A stretch of 9,492 nucleotides of DNA from Methylococcaceae bacterium (GCA_005779525.1 SXIZ01000257.1:1-9492); one strand, 5' to 3'; shown: positions 1 to 7,985, counted from the stretch's first letter. The notes: generated by a model not told the origin, from the sequence alone. A program made the numbers and translations.

Positions 1-1
1 C

Positions 2-1714
2 AACCGTATCACCTGTCGCGATTGGTTCCAGCTCAGCTTAAAAGAAGGCTTTACCGTCTTTCGAGACCAAGAATTTTCAGGCGACCAAACCTCCAAGGCG
101 GTCAAACGTATTGAAGCCGTCAATAATCTTCGCAGTCGGCAATTCCCTGAGGATGCTGGCCCGATGGCGCATCCGATTCGTCCAGATGCCTATATCGAAA
201 TTAATAATTTTTACACCCTGACCGTCTATGAAAAAGGCGCTGAAGTGGTGCGTATGATTCAAACATTGGTCGGTCATGCAGGCTTTCGTAAAGGTAGCGA
301 CCTGTATTTTGAACGCCATGATGGTCAAGCAGTCACCTGCGATGATTTTGTAAATGCCATGGAAGCGGCAAACAACATTGATCTTACCCAGTTTCGGCGT
401 TGGTATGTGCAAGCGGGCACCCCTATTATTAAAGTGGAACAACTTTACGCTGCTGACACACAGAGCCTAACCATCACACTGACACAACATTGTCCTGCCA
501 CTCCGGGACAAGCGGTCAAACTTCCGTTGCATATTCCTGTTAAGTTAGGTTTATTAAATAGCGATGGAACTGCTGCAGCGTGCCAACTGCAAGGTAGCAA
601 CAACCCTGCCGCAGAAATAATTCTGCAATTGACCGAAGCCCAGCAAAGTTTCACCTTAATCAACCTAGCACAAGCACCGATAGTCTCGATTCTGCGTGGC
701 TTTTCTGCTCCGGTAAAATTAGAGTTTGCACAATCACTGGAAGAATTGGCATTCTTATTACGCCATGACAGCGACACCTTTAACCGCTGGGAAGCTGGGC
801 AAAAATTAGCCTCGCAAGTAATCTTAGGCTTAGTCGCTGATTGGCGTGCTGAGCGCGAACTGATTGTCAGTCCAATCTTAATTTCTGCGTTCCAACATGT
901 CCTGAGCCAAGAGTGGGAGGATTTGTCCTACTTTGCATTATTACTGGGCCTACCGACAGAAATTTATTTAGCTGAACAAATGACCGTTATTGATGTTGAG
1001 GGCATTCATACCGCCCGCGAAACCGTATTGGCCAGCTTGGCTGCGGCATGTGCTCCACAACTGACTACGCTGTATCATAAATACCATCAACCACAAGAAG
1101 CAGAACAATTTGATGCTCCCGCGATTGGTCGCCGCCGGATCAAAAATGCCTGTCTTGCGTATTTAAGTAAATTAGCGACGCTCGAAACACAGCAACTCGC
1201 GAGTGCACAGTTTGCTACGGCCAAAAACATGACCGACCAAATCACCGCGTTAACGACCATCATCAATAGTCCGCATCCAGAGCAGGCAGATTGCTTAAAA
1301 CATTTCTTCCAGCAATGGCAAAATGAAGCGTTGGTAATTGACAAATGGTTTGCGTTACAGGCCTCGAGTATCGATGCTCAAACCTTCACCACGGTACAAG
1401 CACTGCTTAAACACCCTGCCTTTGATTTAAAAAATCCTAACCGCGTACGCTCCTTAATCGGTGCGTTTAGTCAAGCCAACCCCTTGCATTTCCATGCGGC
1501 AAATGGCCAAGGTTACCAATTTTTAGCTGAGCAAATCATCGCCCTAAATACCATCAATCCGCAAGTTGCCTCACGCATGCTCAATGCCTTAACCCAATGG
1601 CGTAGACATGATGCTAATCGCCAACAGTTAATGCGGCAACAGTTGGAAAGAATTATCAATACCCCAGAGATCTCAACAGATGTGTATGAGGTCGCGAGTA
1701 AGAGCTTGGCTTAA
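2..1714 (+). CDS. pepN: Aminopeptidase N, 3' part (5' end outside window)
   Basis: M1-family zinc aminopeptidase, which removes N-terminal residues from peptides in the cytoplasm during protein turnover. The frame is open from base 2 and encodes 570 residues, so the N-terminal third of a roughly 870-residue protein is missing. The window begins just after the HExxH zinc motif, at the NRITCRDWFQLSLKEG stretch. Its Glu (window residue 15) matches the third zinc ligand Glu320 of E. coli PepN, and the Tyr in NNFYTLTVYEKGAE (window residue 76) matches catalytic Tyr381. By comparison with E. coli, residues 1 to about 139 finish the catalytic domain, about 140-241 form the beta-sandwich domain (PLHIPVKLG, FSAPVKLEF), and the remainder is the all-helical C-terminal domain ending in VASKSLA. 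The C-terminus is intact at a TAA. The M at base 164 is internal, not a start. It appears to be a single-gene unit followed by a strong hairpin. Confidence 0.97.
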   Translation, partial: NRITCRDWFQLSLKEGFTVFRDQEFSGDQTSKAVKRIEAVNNLRSRQFPEDAGPMAHPIRPDAYIEINNFYTLTVYEKGAEVVRMIQTLVGHAGFRKGSDLYFERHDGQAVTCDDFVNAMEAANNIDLTQFRRWYVQAGTPIIKVEQLYAADTQSLTITLTQHCPATPGQAVKLPLHIPVKLGLLNSDGTAAACQLQGSNNPAAEIILQLTEAQQSFTLINLAQAPIVSILRGFSAPVKLEFAQSLEELAFLLRHDSDTFNRWEAGQKLASQVILGLVADWRAERELIVSPILISAFQHVLSQEWEDLSYFALLLGLPTEIYLAEQMTVIDVEGIHTARETVLASLAAACAPQLTTLYHKYHQPQEAEQFDAPAIGRRRIKNACLAYLSKLATLETQQLASAQFATAKNMTDQITALTTIINSPHPEQADCLKHFFQQWQNEALVIDKWFALQASSIDAQTFTTVQALLKHPAFDLKNPNRVRSLIGAFSQANPLHFHAANGQGYQFLAEQIIALNTINPQVASRMLNALTQWRRHDANRQQLMRQQLERIINTPEISTDVYEVASKSLA

Positions 1715-1738
1715 TCACTTTAGCCCCTAATCATCTTA

Positions 1739-1801
1739 GGCATAGTCTGGGTAAGCAGCTGGCTTACCCAGACTATGCCAGCTCGCTCGATTGGATTTTT
1801 T
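1739..1801 (+). terminator. Hairpin terminator candidate after pepN
   Basis: Twenty-five bases after the pepN stop lies a perfect inverted repeat. Its arms are 1739-1756 and 1762-1779 (18 bp, ggcatagtctgggtaagc and its complement) around a 5-nt loop, agctg. A T6 run follows at 1796-1801, about 16 nt beyond the stem. This is farther than in a textbook intrinsic terminator, so the hairpin may act as a processed 3' end or block, or release may be inefficient. Stem length and position right after the gene support a transcription-end role. Confidence 0.6.
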
Positions 1802-2176
1802 GTTGCTACTTGGCAAGACCTAAGTTTTTATTTTGTCGATACGCTCAAAACCACATTCCTGCAGCTGCGCAACAACCGCATATTAAAAATCTTGCTTTCC
1901 AGCAGCATTAGCCTCAAGAACTACATTTGATTTTTCTAGCCCTCCAAACCTATATTCTGTTATGCGAGGCCTCGATTATGTTGCTGTTTTTCTTAAAATC
2001 TGAACTAGACATTTTTAGGCCTAGCACCTGACTAAGCCCTCGTTACCCACCCCTGAAAATGTTTAAAACACAACGTCAGAATGGTTAAATGGTAGAATAG
2101 TGTAATAACCTTGCTATCTTCTTAGCTTTGATGCTGTAGCCTTAAAGTGAGACTTCACGATTTTAAAGAGGAACCC
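1780..2176. other. Gene-poor stretch between pepN and the UPF0182 gene
   Basis: No open frame of useful length with a ribosome-binding site was seen on either strand. The stretch holds a T-rich patch (1796-1838), a 10-bp palindrome cgaggcctcg at 1965-1974, a related taggccta palindrome near 2014-2021, and an AT-rich promoter-like segment at about 2062-2110. Its length is unusual for a plain promoter region, but nothing else could be supported. Confidence 0.5.
2063..2098 (+). promoter_or_regulatory. Possible sigma70 promoter for the UPF0182 gene
   Basis: A good -10 match TAGAAT (5/6) lies at 2093-2098, but with no good -35 at 16-18 nt. A second, overlapping pair is TTAAAA at 2063-2068 and TTAAAT at 2085-2090 with a 16-nt spacer, each matching 4/6. 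Either would give a leader of about 70-80 nt before the ATG at 2177. The call rests on visual matching only. Confidence 0.3.
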
Positions 2177-4831
2177 ATGCAAAACTGGAAATCGTTACCT
2201 GCACTAATAGGTTTAACCCTGTTTATTGCGCTCATCTCCTACATTGCTTTCTATTTCGTATTTCTAGATTTTTTTGTGGACTTGTGGTGGTTTGATTCAC
2301 TGCATTTTGAGGGCTATTTTTGGTTACGGCTGTTGTACCGTTTTTTCTTATCTGGCGGCGTGACCTTAGTCTTTTTTGGAATTTTCTTTTTCCATTTCTG
2401 GATTGCTTCGCGCTATTTGGGCTTAAATCCGCCCGATGAAGTCCTATTAGACATGGATAAACGTCGACGCTTCCAGCGCTTTGCCGAAGTGTTTATGAAC
2501 GGTTCCGTCAAGTTTTATTCGCCACTGGCCTTGGCGTTGGCGATCATGATCGCCATCCCGTTTTACGACCAATGGGAAACAGCTTTATTGTTTATTTTTG
2601 GCAATGAATCCGGCGTGACCGACCCGGTATACGGTAAAGATGTTAGCTTCTATATGCTGTCATATCCCGTATTAATTTTGATCCAAGAAGAATTACTCAT
2701 CACCGCGGTCATTTTGTTTTTTATGGTGGCCTGTCTATATTGGTTAGAACATATTTTTGTGCCTGATCAGGGCAAAGATTACCCCATGGGCGCCAAGATT
2801 CATTTGGGAATCTTGTTGGGTTTTGTCGCCCTGTTTGTGGTCTTGGGCTTTATGCTCGAGCGCTATGCTTTACTCTCCTTTGACGGTCATGAACCAGTAT
2901 TTTATGGCCCAGGTTTTATTGAATTACGCTACTACTTACCGTTGATCTGGTTAAGTATTTTCGCCTTTCTTGCAGTCATTGTTACGGGTGGTGTGGCTTT
3001 ATTCTCCGACAAACATCGTGGCAAAACACCACTGCTGGTTGCAGGCACCACTTTTTTATTGATTTTAGGAATTAAGGCCTCTAGCTTTATCCCCGACCTG
3101 ATTGATAAGTACATTGTCAAACCTAACCCTGTGCGCGTTGAAGGCCCACAGATGCAAAACAATATCAAAGCGACCTTAGCGGCTTACAATCTCAATAAAA
3201 TTAACGTGGTGGATGCGCCTATTCAATTGAATGTGGCACAGGATATTGAAAACTGGAGTACCCAAAAACACTTCGAGAACATTCCCGTCTGGGACCGAGA
3301 GTTTTTAATTGAAGGGTATCAGCAGTTGCAAGGTATTCGCCCGTACTATAATTTTTTCTCGGTAGATGAAGACCGTTATCTGCTGCACGGCCATAGTAAA
3401 CAAGTTAATTTAGCTGCACGTGAGATTAACGTGTCCAAATTGCCCAAAGAAGCGCAAAACTGGGAAAACACCCATATGCGCTATACCCATGGCTACGGTG
3501 CCGTAGTCACGCCAGCGGCGCAAGATGCGGGTAAACCCATTGTGTGGTATTTGCGCGACTTGAATATGTACTCCGATGTTGGTTTCAAAGTGCAACATCC
3601 AGATATCTATTATGGACAAGAGGATTACACCTATTCGATTATCCCGAATAAATTACAAATCCCAACCTTATCCACCTCTGAATTAGATGGTGATCAGCAT
3701 TATGAGGGTAAAGGTGGTATCCCCATTTCTTCTTACTTTCGTAAATTACTGCTCGCGTTTCATTTTAAAGATGAGAAATTGTTTTTCTCTAGCAATATTT
3801 CCAGTGATAGCAGAATTCAAATTCGCCGCAATATTGTTGAACGTGTACAACACTTAACGCCCTTTCTGCATTTAGACAGCGACCCTTATCTGGTGATCAC
3901 TGAAGACAGATTTTATTGGGTACAAGACGCCTACACCTTGTCTAATTATTATCCAGTGGCCAAACCTTCTAAGGCGGAATTTCTGGATAGCCCACAGCAA
4001 TTTAATTACATCCGTAATTCCGTTAAAATCACCATCGATGCGTATGATGGTGACGTGACCTATTATATTGCGGACAATAATGATCCTATTATTGAAGCTT
4101 ATAGCAAAGCCTATCCTGGGGTATTCAAACCTATAGCAGAAATCCCTGAGCCATTGCGCAAACACTTGCGCTATCCTAGAGATTTGTTTTATTTGCAAAT
4201 GAAAATGTTTGCCAAATATCATCAACAAACGCCAGATTTGTTTTACGAACAAGCTGAAACCTGGGAATTTGCGAACGTCCGCAATAAACCCGTGTTGCCG
4301 TATTACCAAACCATGGATTTTGGTAATTGCAATGAACAAGAAGAATTTGTATTGATTAATCCTATGACGCCCGTAAATCGGCAAAACCTCAGCATCATCG
4401 GCGTTGCGGGCGTTTTAGATAAACAGCAATGTAATGCGGATTATCAACCTAATATTACCCTGTACAAATTCCCGAAAGAAACTCAGGTCAACGGCCCGGC
4501 GCAAGTTGAAGCTCTGATTGAACAAGACCCAGATTCCTCTGAGCAAATCACCTTATGGGACCAACATGGTTCGGTCGTGGAATTTGGGCGCATGGTCGTT
4601 TTACCGATGAACAATACCGTGCTCTATGTGCAACCCTTATATATGATTTCAACCAAAACTCGTATCCCGGAATTAACGCGAGTTATGGTATCTATCGGGA
4701 ATGAAATTGTGATGGATACTACGCTTTCCGGCGCTTTTAATCGCTTGAAACAAAGATTCCTGCAACGCGCTGAAGACGGTAAAGGTACGGGCACCACCGT
4801 TCCCGCCAACACTAAAACCTCTGCTCAATAG
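2177..4831 (+). CDS. UPF0182 family multi-pass membrane protein
   Basis: Complete 884-residue protein of the UPF0182 (COG1615) family, whose function is unknown. About seven hydrophobic segments are visible (roughly residues 8-30, 55-77, 113-130, 171-190, 207-226, 252-276 and 284-300), followed by a soluble domain of about 580 residues, probably on the outer face of the inner membrane. Family landmarks recognised: the WWFDSL motif near 37-42, NPVRVEGP near 317-324, VWDREFL and GIRPYYNF near 371-393, THGYGAVVTP near 437-446, DSDPYLVI and WVQDAYT near 567-587, YIRNSVKI and DAYDGDVTYY near 611-630, LRYPRDLFY near 664-672, and GPAQVEALIEQDP with LWDQHGSVV and VLYVQPLY near 773-822. The frame is open to a GTG at 2147, but the ATG at 2177 is chosen because AAAGAGGA (2165-2172) sits 4 nt before it. 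The family's usual acidic C-terminal tail is short here and Thr-rich. It seems to be a single-gene unit. Confidence 0.93.
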   Translation: MQNWKSLPALIGLTLFIALISYIAFYFVFLDFFVDLWWFDSLHFEGYFWLRLLYRFFLSGGVTLVFFGIFFFHFWIASRYLGLNPPDEVLLDMDKRRRFQRFAEVFMNGSVKFYSPLALALAIMIAIPFYDQWETALLFIFGNESGVTDPVYGKDVSFYMLSYPVLILIQEELLITAVILFFMVACLYWLEHIFVPDQGKDYPMGAKIHLGILLGFVALFVVLGFMLERYALLSFDGHEPVFYGPGFIELRYYLPLIWLSIFAFLAVIVTGGVALFSDKHRGKTPLLVAGTTFLLILGIKASSFIPDLIDKYIVKPNPVRVEGPQMQNNIKATLAAYNLNKINVVDAPIQLNVAQDIENWSTQKHFENIPVWDREFLIEGYQQLQGIRPYYNFFSVDEDRYLLHGHSKQVNLAAREINVSKLPKEAQNWENTHMRYTHGYGAVVTPAAQDAGKPIVWYLRDLNMYSDVGFKVQHPDIYYGQEDYTYSIIPNKLQIPTLSTSELDGDQHYEGKGGIPISSYFRKLLLAFHFKDEKLFFSSNISSDSRIQIRRNIVERVQHLTPFLHLDSDPYLVITEDRFYWVQDAYTLSNYYPVAKPSKAEFLDSPQQFNYIRNSVKITIDAYDGDVTYYIADNNDPIIEAYSKAYPGVFKPIAEIPEPLRKHLRYPRDLFYLQMKMFAKYHQQTPDLFYEQAETWEFANVRNKPVLPYYQTMDFGNCNEQEEFVLINPMTPVNRQNLSIIGVAGVLDKQQCNADYQPNITLYKFPKETQVNGPAQVEALIEQDPDSSEQITLWDQHGSVVEFGRMVVLPMNNTVLYVQPLYMISTKTRIPELTRVMVSIGNEIVMDTTLSGAFNRLKQRFLQRAEDGKGTGTTVPANTKTSAQ

Positions 4832-4840
4832 ATTGAAATC

Positions 4841-4879
4841 AGCGGGTAGCCAGCGTGTCAAAACGCTGTGCTACTCGCT
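4841..4879. terminator. Imperfect hairpin between convergent genes
   Basis: Inverted repeat between the convergent UPF0182 gene (stop at 4831) and the minus-strand gene ending at 4885. Arms are agcgggtagccagcg (4841-4855) and cgctgtgctactcgct (4864-4879), with an 8-nt loop. The duplex has one G-T wobble and one single-base bulge. No clear T-tract follows on either strand, so it is a candidate bidirectional 3'-end structure rather than a textbook terminator. Confidence 0.45.
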
Positions 4880-4884
4880 AGCGT

Positions 4885-5937
4885 TTAAATCGCCAAATCC
4901 ACCTGCTGAACTGTGCGGGCGGAACCATCTTCCTGTAAATAAATACCGGAGGCACGCACCTGCCCCAGCAGCTGATTTTGCTTATCTTTAAGCGAAAATT
5001 CGCTCGCGACTTGACCCAAATAACTCGCCCCCACATTTTTGTCCGCTAAGCTACTCAAGTGATCTTGGCCCGCCGCATCTTTGGTCCAAATCTTGAGTTG
5101 GGTATAAACGGGATCATTTTCGTCAATCCAATGATTATGATCGCTATCATAAGCGGCCAACTCAGCAAAGCCTTGTCCCGTCAAAGCGCCAAACAATTCA
5201 CTGCCATTATTAATTTGACCATCCGCATTGTGATCTAAGGCTAAAAACCCACTATTACCTTGCACAAACGACACGTGTTCTGCGGCACCATCGGCATTCA
5301 GATCAAAACTATATTTAGCAGCGCTTAACTGCACGGGCTGGGCATCAAAATTCAGTACTAAAGGATCGACTTTTTTAACGGGGGCCGCGCTAAATTTTGT
5401 GGCGGTTTGCTGGACAAATTCCCGCTGCATCGTGAAATTAACGACAAAATCCAATGTTTGCCCAGCTGCAGTTGTAACCTGTCCTTGCGCCGCCACGGTG
5501 GTAGCTTCAGCTTCGGTATAGATTTGGCGAGTTTCTGTGACCGTAGCATGCCCCATTTGCGGAACAGGGTTTACTTCCGATGGCACGGAAGCTTTCGACT
5601 GCGAAGCATGCGTAAGATTAATACTGTCAGTGGACAAGCGGATACTTTCTCCAGTAATACTTTCGACCATCCGCTTAATGACAAACAGATCTGGATCGTT
5701 ATTACTCATGCTATCGGCATCCTCCAAATAAGTAGATTCTGCAGGAGCTGTATGCATTAACTGCGCCTGCTGCGATACTGACAGCTGGTCAACGATCTGA
5801 TTTTGAGTCCTTACAGCTAATTGGGGCAATGAGGCAACTCGAACTCCAACTTTAGCAACCTCACGACTGTGAATCGTAGTTTTGGCAAGCGCTTGACGCT
5901 GACTGTTTAATTCAACACTGGCATTGGCAATTTTCAT
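4885..5937 (-). CDS. Conserved protein with EF-hand-like calcium-binding loops
   Basis: A 350-residue protein of unknown function. The N-terminal third (residues 1 to about 120) is polar and low in complexity, with a conserved-looking block, DPDLFVIKRMVESITGESIRL (81-101). The C-terminal half begins near KKVDPLVLNFD (188-198) and carries three Asp/Asn-rich loops: DLNADG (212-217), DHNADGQINNGSELFG (235-250) and DSDHNHWIDEND (264-275). These follow DxNxDG-type calcium loops. It ends in a beta-rich segment with FSLKD, GQVRASGIYL and a TVQQVDLAI tail. I recall similar proteins, with the same order of blocks and ending, in Pseudomonas and Shewanella annotated only as hypothetical or VCBS/calcium-binding. 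There is no signal peptide, no membrane segment and no obvious RTX nonapeptide repeat, so the location is unclear. GAGGG (5945-5949) lies 7 nt upstream of the ATG. Calcium binding is inferred from the motifs. Confidence 0.85.
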   Translation of the reverse strand: MKIANASVELNSQRQALAKTTIHSREVAKVGVRVASLPQLAVRTQNQIVDQLSVSQQAQLMHTAPAESTYLEDADSMSNNDPDLFVIKRMVESITGESIRLSTDSINLTHASQSKASVPSEVNPVPQMGHATVTETRQIYTEAEATTVAAQGQVTTAAGQTLDFVVNFTMQREFVQQTATKFSAAPVKKVDPLVLNFDAQPVQLSAAKYSFDLNADGAAEHVSFVQGNSGFLALDHNADGQINNGSELFGALTGQGFAELAAYDSDHNHWIDENDPVYTQLKIWTKDAAGQDHLSSLADKNVGASYLGQVASEFSLKDKQNQLLGQVRASGIYLQEDGSARTVQQVDLAI

Positions 5938-6156
5938 AGGTTTGCCCTCAAGATTAACATGATGATCTTATTCATCGCTTAGCGGCAAGTCCCGCAGTTA
6001 CTTGAGCAAATTAATGCCAAATGTATTAATTTTTACCCAACGTGGAAGCTGGCATGCAATCACCCAGATCAGCTAATACAGCTGCGAAGCATTAACACTA
6101 GCTTTACAGGGCTAAAACAGCGAAAATTAAACCAAAACTGTAAACTAAAAAACGCT
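5938..6156. promoter_or_regulatory. Divergent promoter region
   Basis: This 219-bp region separates two divergently transcribed genes and must hold both promoters. For the plus strand, TTGAGC (6002-6007) and TATTAA (6024-6029) are separated by 16 nt and match the sigma70 boxes 4/6 each, giving a leader of about 120 nt. No convincing pair was found for the minus-strand gene. No strong dyad was seen. Confidence 0.35.
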
Positions 6157-6978
6157 ATGTCGACCTATATACCCACTTTTATTTTCGTGGCATTGGCCTG
6201 TGAAGCAAAGCCGCTGATTGCCCATTACGCCCTGAAAAAACAGGCGGAGCACAGTATTTTTGAAATCTATCAACGTGAAGCGTTGGTCTTGGTGGTAACC
6301 GGAGTGGGTAAAACCAGTATGGCGGCGGCAGTCGCTTATACCTTAGCGCTGTATGCCAAAGCTCCACTCCCGGTGTGTATCAACATTGGCATTGCTGGTC
6401 ATCAGCATAGCGCTCTGGGTGAGATGTATGCCGCGCACAAAATCACCGACCAGGATACTCAGAAACATTTTTATCCGCAATTACCCTTTAGCAACAAGTT
6501 TTGCCCCAGTCTTAGCCTAACAACTGTCAGCCAAGTGCAGCAACACTATGCAGAAGACACGCTCTATGACATGGAGGCGGCAGCATTTTTCGAGACCGCT
6601 AGCCGCTTTAGTTCTAGCGAACTCATCGTCTGCTTAAAAGTGATTTCGGATAATGCAGACGCAGGAACCAGTCAGATCAATAGCAAACAAGTCAGCACCT
6701 GGATCACGGCACAACTCCAGACTATAGATCGACTGCTGCATTTAACGCAGCAAGCACGCACAGGAATTCCAGACGTTGCAGATCAGGATTTTAATTATTG
6801 GACGGCGCACATCCACTGTACGGTCAACGAAAAACTGCAACTTAAACAGCTGCTGCAGCGTTGGCATACCCTGAGTACCGCCGCTGCGCTGACACTTCCA
6901 GTGCAGGAGATCAAGTCAGCGCGGCAGTTATTGATGCTATTGGAGCAACACCTTTCTGCTTTACCGATAAAGGTATAG
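6157..6978 (+). CDS. Nucleoside phosphorylase-fold protein with C-terminal extension
   Basis: A 273-residue protein of the PNP/UDP phosphorylase superfamily, closest in motif order to MTA/SAH nucleosidase. Residues aligned by eye: Glu16 in ALACEAKPL (matching the N-terminal Glu of MTA/SAH nucleosidase), TGVGK (48-52), NIGIAG (76-81), YDMEAAA (137-143, with the ribose-contacting Glu140) and VISDNAD (162-168, with the catalytic-position Asp165). The fold's core ends near residue 198. The segment between GEMYAAH (88-94) and DMEAAA is shorter than in E. coli Mtn, so the base-binding side may differ and the substrate cannot be named. Residues 200-273 form an extra tail not present in Mtn, with LKQLLQRWHTLS and ARQLLMLLEQHL helices. 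The ATG at 6157 is the first start codon in this open frame, but no clear Shine-Dalgarno precedes it. Likely a purine/nucleoside salvage or nucleotide-damage role, by inference only. Confidence 0.8.
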   Translation: MSTYIPTFIFVALACEAKPLIAHYALKKQAEHSIFEIYQREALVLVVTGVGKTSMAAAVAYTLALYAKAPLPVCINIGIAGHQHSALGEMYAAHKITDQDTQKHFYPQLPFSNKFCPSLSLTTVSQVQQHYAEDTLYDMEAAAFFETASRFSSSELIVCLKVISDNADAGTSQINSKQVSTWITAQLQTIDRLLHLTQQARTGIPDVADQDFNYWTAHIHCTVNEKLQLKQLLQRWHTLSTAAALTLPVQEIKSARQLLMLLEQHLSALPIKV

Positions 6979-7069
6979 CGCGCCCACCTCTAATTCTAAG
7001 TTGGGCGAGCTACTCTTATTATCTGATGTTACGCAGGTCGATTCTTCAGCATAGAAAGAATACTGCTGA

Positions 7070-7089
7070 GTCGCTATCGCGACGTTTTT
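7070..7089 (+). terminator. Small intrinsic terminator candidate after the phosphorylase gene
   Basis: A compact stem gtcgc/gcgac (7070-7074 with 7079-7083) with a tatc loop is followed one base later by T5 (7085-7089). It lies about 92 nt past the phosphorylase stop and is oriented correctly for it. The stem is only 5 bp, so confidence is moderate. Confidence 0.45.
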
Positions 7090-7148
7090 CTAATCGGGAT
7101 CTCGCACTCGACGGCGAAGTACTTTTTTGCTCCGCCAAACGAGTCCAT

Positions 7149-7985
7149 TTAATTTTTAATAAACACCCCATTCACATTATTCCAAGATTCTTTGGTAAGG
7201 GCATTGATAATATAAGTAGAATCGGTTTTAAAACAATCATCTGTCGGTAAATTAACCACCCCTCCTTGAATTTTCATGGTGATTGGCGGCTTTGCGATAA
7301 AAAACGACGACAAATTGGAAAAATCGCTCAGTTTATCCGACACATCAACGCAGACATCCATATCTATAGTTTGCGTAAGCAGCGATTTAGGTGCATTGAT
7401 AATACAAGTATTTGTTTTGCCTGCTTTTTGGATAGCAGGTTGCACTAAGCTACCTATGGCAGGGTTAGTAAAGGAAATGCCATCGAGGGTGAAATTTCTA
7501 ATATCGGTTGAACTCAGTACCGAAACCCCTGGCTCATTCGCCGATGGCGTGCAGACGGGTCGAGCAGTCAGCCTGGGACACTGACCATTGGTACTCACCT
7601 TAATAACATTGCCAACCTGTTGAAAACTAAAACCTTCCGGCGCTAAGTTTTGATCGCAATAGGTCGAATTTGTACTATTGATTTGCTTGAGAAAGTCGGG
7701 CACATTACCAAATAAAACCGGAACTGCCCCAGGCGCCCCATTTAGCACATAAATGCCATTATCTTGGCTATTTAGGCCGACATAAACATTAGCCACAGGA
7801 TAATAGCGATAATACCAAGGAGGCAATACCTTAGTGGTTTCATGCGTAGTCAAGATCTGGGAGTAGTTTTTTTCACCCCAATTCAAAAGAATCTCAGCAT
7901 CACTACTAAAATCAGCATAAGCATGACTCATGCCTAAGGTAAACACTAAACTAGATATAGTTAAGTTGAATTTTTTTAATTTCAT
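7149..7985 (-). CDS. Secreted six-cysteine protein with N-terminal 'RYYP' domain
   Basis: A 278-residue exported protein of unknown function. The start is placed at ATG 7985: a GGGG run (7992-7995) lies 6 nt upstream, and the N-terminus is then a clean signal peptide, with Lys-rich MKLKKF, a hydrophobic core and an AYA cleavage site after residue 24. An in-frame ATG at 8012 would add nine residues ahead of it and has no ribosome site. Mature residues about 27-102 contain DAEILLNWGEKNYSQIL, WYYRYYPVANVYVGLN, GIYVLNG and VPDFLKQI. This resembles a recurrent small N-terminal domain in secreted or lipoprotein-type proteobacterial proteins (NWAE..YP, then YRYYP...Y.G...VYVL...DFL). The rest (about 110-278) is unrecognised. 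Six Cys (110, 136, 145, 194, 212, 251) allow three disulfides in the periplasm. There is no lipobox and no catalytic motif. It is a single gene. Confidence 0.82.
   Translation of the reverse strand: MKLKKFNLTISSLVFTLGMSHAYADFSSDAEILLNWGEKNYSQILTTHETTKVLPPWYYRYYPVANVYVGLNSQDNGIYVLNGAPGAVPVLFGNVPDFLKQINSTNSTYCDQNLAPEGFSFQQVGNVIKVSTNGQCPRLTARPVCTPSANEPGVSVLSSTDIRNFTLDGISFTNPAIGSLVQPAIQKAGKTNTCIINAPKSLLTQTIDMDVCVDVSDKLSDFSNLSSFFIAKPPITMKIQGGVVNLPTDDCFKTDSTYIINALTKESWNNVNGVFIKN

Noticed and set aside
1978..2031. 17-codon plus-strand frame in the pepN-UPF0182 gap
   Set aside because: No ribosome site and no feature beyond a few hydrophobic residues.
2147..2176. GTG start adding ten residues to the UPF0182 protein
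   Set aside because: The ATG at 2177 has a clear Shine-Dalgarno and gives the expected membrane-protein N-terminus; the GTG has none.
3872..4384. 170-codon open frame on the minus strand inside the UPF0182 gene
   Set aside because: Antisense shadow of a strongly conserved protein; no family resemblance.
7106..7144. Nested inverted repeat actcg/cgagt with inner ggcg/cgcc downstream of the six-cysteine gene
   Set aside because: Short arms, large 16-nt loop and no T-tract after it on the minus strand; may be chance, so not called a terminator.
6861..7250. 129-codon plus-strand frame across the end of the phosphorylase gene and into the opposing gene
   Set aside because: Overlaps two supported genes, composition is not protein-like, and no plausible ribosome site was seen.
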